From positions 1-6,085 of the forward strand of contig JAJAZG010000464.1 of the NCBI GenBank assembly GCA_026785865.1: DNA of 6,085 nucleotides, given 5' to 3'. The stretch is from Pseudanabaena sp. CAN_BIN31 (lineage in GTDB: Bacteria; Cyanobacteriota; Cyanobacteriia; Pseudanabaenales; Pseudanabaenaceae). This document shows positions 4,134 through 6,085 of the stretch, piece by piece (positions within the stretch are counted from its first letter, which is position 1; each line of letters opens with the position of its first letter). A program made the translations under genes and the position numbers. The notes below the pieces were generated by a model. That model made no database searches, was not told the DNA's origin, and saw only the letters and a program-made list of their open reading frames with translations.

Positions 4134-5300
4134 ATGCCCCAAACGATCGCCGATATTAACGACAAAATCAAAGCTGGCAAGGCTAAAGTCCTTACCGCTA
4201 CCGAACTCAAAGCCCTTGTCTCTGAAGTTGGCGTAACGCAAGCGGCGAAACAAGTGGATGTGATTGTCACAGGCACGTTCGAGCCGATGGAGTCATCGGG
4301 GGCAATTATTAATTTAGGACATACCGATCCACCGATCAAGATTCGGACTTGCTGGATCGATGGTGTACCTGCCTACGCAGGATTTGGGGCAGTCGATATT
4401 TATTTGGGTGCAACCCAAGAAGCTGATCCCAGCGATGAAGCTCCGCAATTTCGGGGTGGTGGTCATGTGATCGCTGATTTGATCGCAGGTAAGACCGTAA
4501 ATTTTAAAGCGATCGGGCATCCGAATGATTGCTACCCTCGCGCCAATTTTGAAACGACGATTACTAAAGATTCTATTAATCAATTCTATCTATTTAATCC
4601 TCGCAATCTTTACCAGAATTTTATTGTCGGTGTTAATGGCGGCGAAGATACTCTCTACACTTATTTAGGTCCCCTTCAGCCACGACTAGGCAATGCCGTA
4701 TATTCTAACCCAGGCGCGATTTCGCCTTTGTGGAATGATCCTGATTTGCAATTGATTGGCATTGGCACACGCATCTTTATGGGCGGTGGGATTGGCTATG
4801 TAGCTTGGGAAGGAACACAACATTTCCCATTACAAAAGCGCTTAGAAAATCGCACGCCTATTGGACCTGCGGCGACTCTGGCGCTAATTGGGGATGCGAA
4901 GCAAATGACTCCTGAATGGGTGCGCGGCTGCTACTTCCGTAATTATGGAGCATCCCTGATGATGGGTGTGGCTGTGCCGCTTCCTGTAATTAATGAAGAA
5001 GTAGTCGCTAGAGCCGCAGTGCTAGATGAAGAGCTAGTTGCACCCGTAATCGATTTTTCGATTCCTCGACGAGTGCGCCCGATTTTTGGTTCTGTTTCCT
5101 ATGCTCAACTCAAGTCTGGCAAAATCACGATCGCAGGAGAAACAGTGCGGACTGCGCCTCTAGCAAGTTTGCATTTGTCAGAAGAAGCGGCTAAGACTCT
5201 CAAAAGCTGGATTGTAAAAGGAGACTTTTTACTAACTGAGCCTGTGGCGATGTTGCCAAGCGATCGCGCTTTTTTACCGCAAGATGTGCGCGGATTTTAA
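4134..5300 (+). CDS. DUF39 homocysteine-biosynthesis family protein (possible aspartate-semialdehyde sulfurtransferase)
   Basis: The 388 residues match the HcyBio/DUF39 family along their whole length. Visible motifs are SSGAIINLGHTDPPIKI (54-70), GVPAYAGFGAVDIYLGAT (77-94), GGGHVIADLIAGK (108-120), NDCYPRANFETTIT (131-144), LFNPRNLYQNF (153-163), GIGTRIFMGGGIGY (209-222) and AWEGTQHFP (224-232). In methanogens the family member MA1821 helps make homocysteine from aspartate semialdehyde and a sulfur donor, using cysteines that carry persulfide. Cysteines here are C73, C133 and C266. C133, in DCYP, looks like one of the methanogen functional cysteines. The position before SSGA, which I recall as cysteine in the methanogen protein, is E53 here. 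No ferredoxin or CBS domain is attached. The protein should be cytoplasmic, and its exact cyanobacterial role is not known to me. The ATG at 4134 gives the family's normal start (TIADINDKI). Confidence 0.85.
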   Translation: MPQTIADINDKIKAGKAKVLTATELKALVSEVGVTQAAKQVDVIVTGTFEPMESSGAIINLGHTDPPIKIRTCWIDGVPAYAGFGAVDIYLGATQEADPSDEAPQFRGGGHVIADLIAGKTVNFKAIGHPNDCYPRANFETTITKDSINQFYLFNPRNLYQNFIVGVNGGEDTLYTYLGPLQPRLGNAVYSNPGAISPLWNDPDLQLIGIGTRIFMGGGIGYVAWEGTQHFPLQKRLENRTPIGPAATLALIGDAKQMTPEWVRGCYFRNYGASLMMGVAVPLPVINEEVVARAAVLDEELVAPVIDFSIPRRVRPIFGSVSYAQLKSGKITIAGETVRTAPLASLHLSEEAAKTLKSWIVKGDFLLTEPVAMLPSDRAFLPQDVRGF

Positions 5301-5303
5301 TAG

Positions 5304-5324
5304 CTAGAGCGCAAAGCGCTATAG
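5304..5324. repeat. Short hairpin after the DUF39 gene
   Basis: CTA-G-AGCGC-AAA-GCGCT-A-TAG forms a stem of five GC-rich pairs around an AAA loop, extended by three pairs beyond one mismatch. No run of T follows on either strand, so it does not look like a classical intrinsic terminator. The 11-mer AAAGCGCTATA at 5313-5323 also occurs at 4092-4102, upstream of the DUF39 gene. The hairpin may belong to a small dispersed repeat or an RNA-processing site. Confidence 0.5.
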
Positions 5325-5372
5325 TTATGAACAGAATCGTCATATTTGCAATATTATCAAGAGTCTCTGCTT

Positions 5373-6085
5373 ATGTCAGCCGCAACCAAAAAATATCGAT
5401 TAATTACCCGTAGTGACTTTGACGGTGTTGTTAGTGCCGTATTGCTTAAAGAACTTGACATGATCGACGAGATCCTATTTGTGCATCCTAAAGATGTGCA
5501 GGACGGTAAGGTGGAAGTATGCGATCGCGATATTTTGACCAACTTGCCATATATAGAAGGTGCACATTTAATCTTCGATCACCACACGAGTGAGACGATG
5601 CGAATTTATGATACTCCTGAAAATCATATTATCGAAGGAGAAGCACCATCGGCGGCAAGAGTTGTCTACAACTACTATGGTGGCAAGTTAAAGTTTCCTC
5701 AGATTTCGCAAGCAATGATGCAAGCGGTGGACAAATGTGATTCTGCTCAATTTGATCTTGATGACATTCTCCATCCGCAAGGCTGGGTATTATTGAGCTT
5801 TTTGATGGATTCTCGGACAGGATTAGGAAGATTTCGTGAGTTTACGATCTCCAACTATGCATTGATGATGGAATTGGTAGAGGCTTGTCGGAGCATGACT
5901 ATTGAAGAAATCATGGAACTTCCAAATGTAAAGGAGCGTGTAGATCTCTATTTTATGCAGCAGGAAATTTCTAAAAGACAGATTCAAAACTGTGCAGAAG
6001 TCCACGACAAGCTAGTTATAGTTAACTTACAGAATGAAGAAACAATCTATGCTGCCAATCGGTTCATGGTGTATGCACTCTATCC
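5373..6085 (+). CDS. DHH family phosphoesterase, exopolyphosphatase-like (N-terminal part)
   Basis: The frame opens at the ATG at 5373 and is still open at the window end, giving 237 complete codons. The N-terminus has the DHH-family metal motif RSDFDG (D15 and D17). Later come NLPYIEGAHLIFDHH, with the naming DHH triad at 69-71, and AVDKCDSAQF (D120 and D123). These are the acidic and histidine residues that bind two divalent metals in DHH phosphoesterases. Cyanobacterial proteins like this are usually labelled exopolyphosphatase. The family also includes nanoRNases, cyclic-dinucleotide phosphodiesterases and RecJ, so the substrate is not certain. The C-terminal substrate-binding domain (DHHA1 type if present) lies beyond the window. 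It follows the DUF39 gene after 72 bp that contain a hairpin. The preceding AAGAG is a weak candidate ribosome binding site. Confidence 0.85.
   Translation, partial: MSAATKKYRLITRSDFDGVVSAVLLKELDMIDEILFVHPKDVQDGKVEVCDRDILTNLPYIEGAHLIFDHHTSETMRIYDTPENHIIEGEAPSAARVVYNYYGGKLKFPQISQAMMQAVDKCDSAQFDLDDILHPQGWVLLSFLMDSRTGLGRFREFTISNYALMMELVEACRSMTIEEIMELPNVKERVDLYFMQQEISKRQIQNCAEVHDKLVIVNLQNEETIYAANRFMVYALY

Noticed and set aside
5304..5324. Intrinsic terminator for the DUF39 gene
   Set aside because: The stem is short and no T-run follows on either strand, so I list it only as a hairpin.
1..6085. Insertion sequences, tRNA or rRNA genes
   Set aside because: I saw no transposase frame, no terminal inverted repeats flanking the duplicated segments, and no cloverleaf or rRNA-like sequence.

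Overview
The window looks like chromosomal DNA from a cyanobacterium, possibly Pseudanabaena-like (genus is only a guess). The main sign is the HIP1 palindrome GCGATCGC, which I count at least twelve times in 6 kb (for example 37, 106, 175, 244, 1527, 2173, 2849, 3351, 4007, 4033, 5260, 5521). Gene content agrees: xisH/xisI remnants, Uma2, paired DUF433/DUF5615 genes, and a cyanobacterial-type DUF39 protein beside a DHH phosphoesterase.

Layout. Positions 1-2956 carry a minus-strand run of accessory genes. In transcription order these are: a VapB-like antitoxin (2956-2699); a PIN domain fused in frame to a DUF433 domain (2702-1971); a second DUF433 antitoxin (1947-1654); its DUF5615 PIN-like toxin partner (1649-1308); a promoter with an overlapping palindrome (about 1254-1282); a RelE/HigB-type toxin (1232-843); an XRE/HigA-type antitoxin (865-554); and the start of a leucine-rich-repeat protein (515 to beyond position 1). 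The LRR gene contains four nearly identical 69-bp repeats, each with one HIP1 site.

Positions 3000-3997 hold a gene graveyard. On the minus strand are a frameshifted copy of the LRR gene start with its leader (3150-3051) and the C-terminal third of a PIN toxin with its stop codon (3358-3155). On the plus strand are the xisH C-terminus (3362-3499), a truncated xisI (from 3487) and the C-terminal half of a Uma2 endonuclease (3671-3997). None of these is an intact gene.

The most informative observation links the two regions. The LRR-remnant/PIN segment at 3001-3358 is a diverged copy of 2301-2490. Relative to it, the 2301-2490 copy lacks 164 bp exactly between two GCTC tetranucleotides. That deletion removed the PIN C-terminus, its stop codon and the LRR start, so translation runs through leftover LRR sequence into the DUF433 gene. 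The PIN-DUF433 fusion is therefore best explained as a deletion by-product. Whether it still works is open: it lacks the last conserved PIN acidic region, which the fragment at 3155-3358 retains.

Positions 4134-6085 look like ordinary chromosome on the plus strand: a DUF39 homocysteine-biosynthesis family protein (4134-5300), a short hairpin, and the N-terminal 237 residues of a DHH-family phosphoesterase (5373 to the window end).

I do not see a clearly new molecular system. The window is a turnover zone for toxin-antitoxin and LRR genes in which successive duplications and deletions can be read directly.
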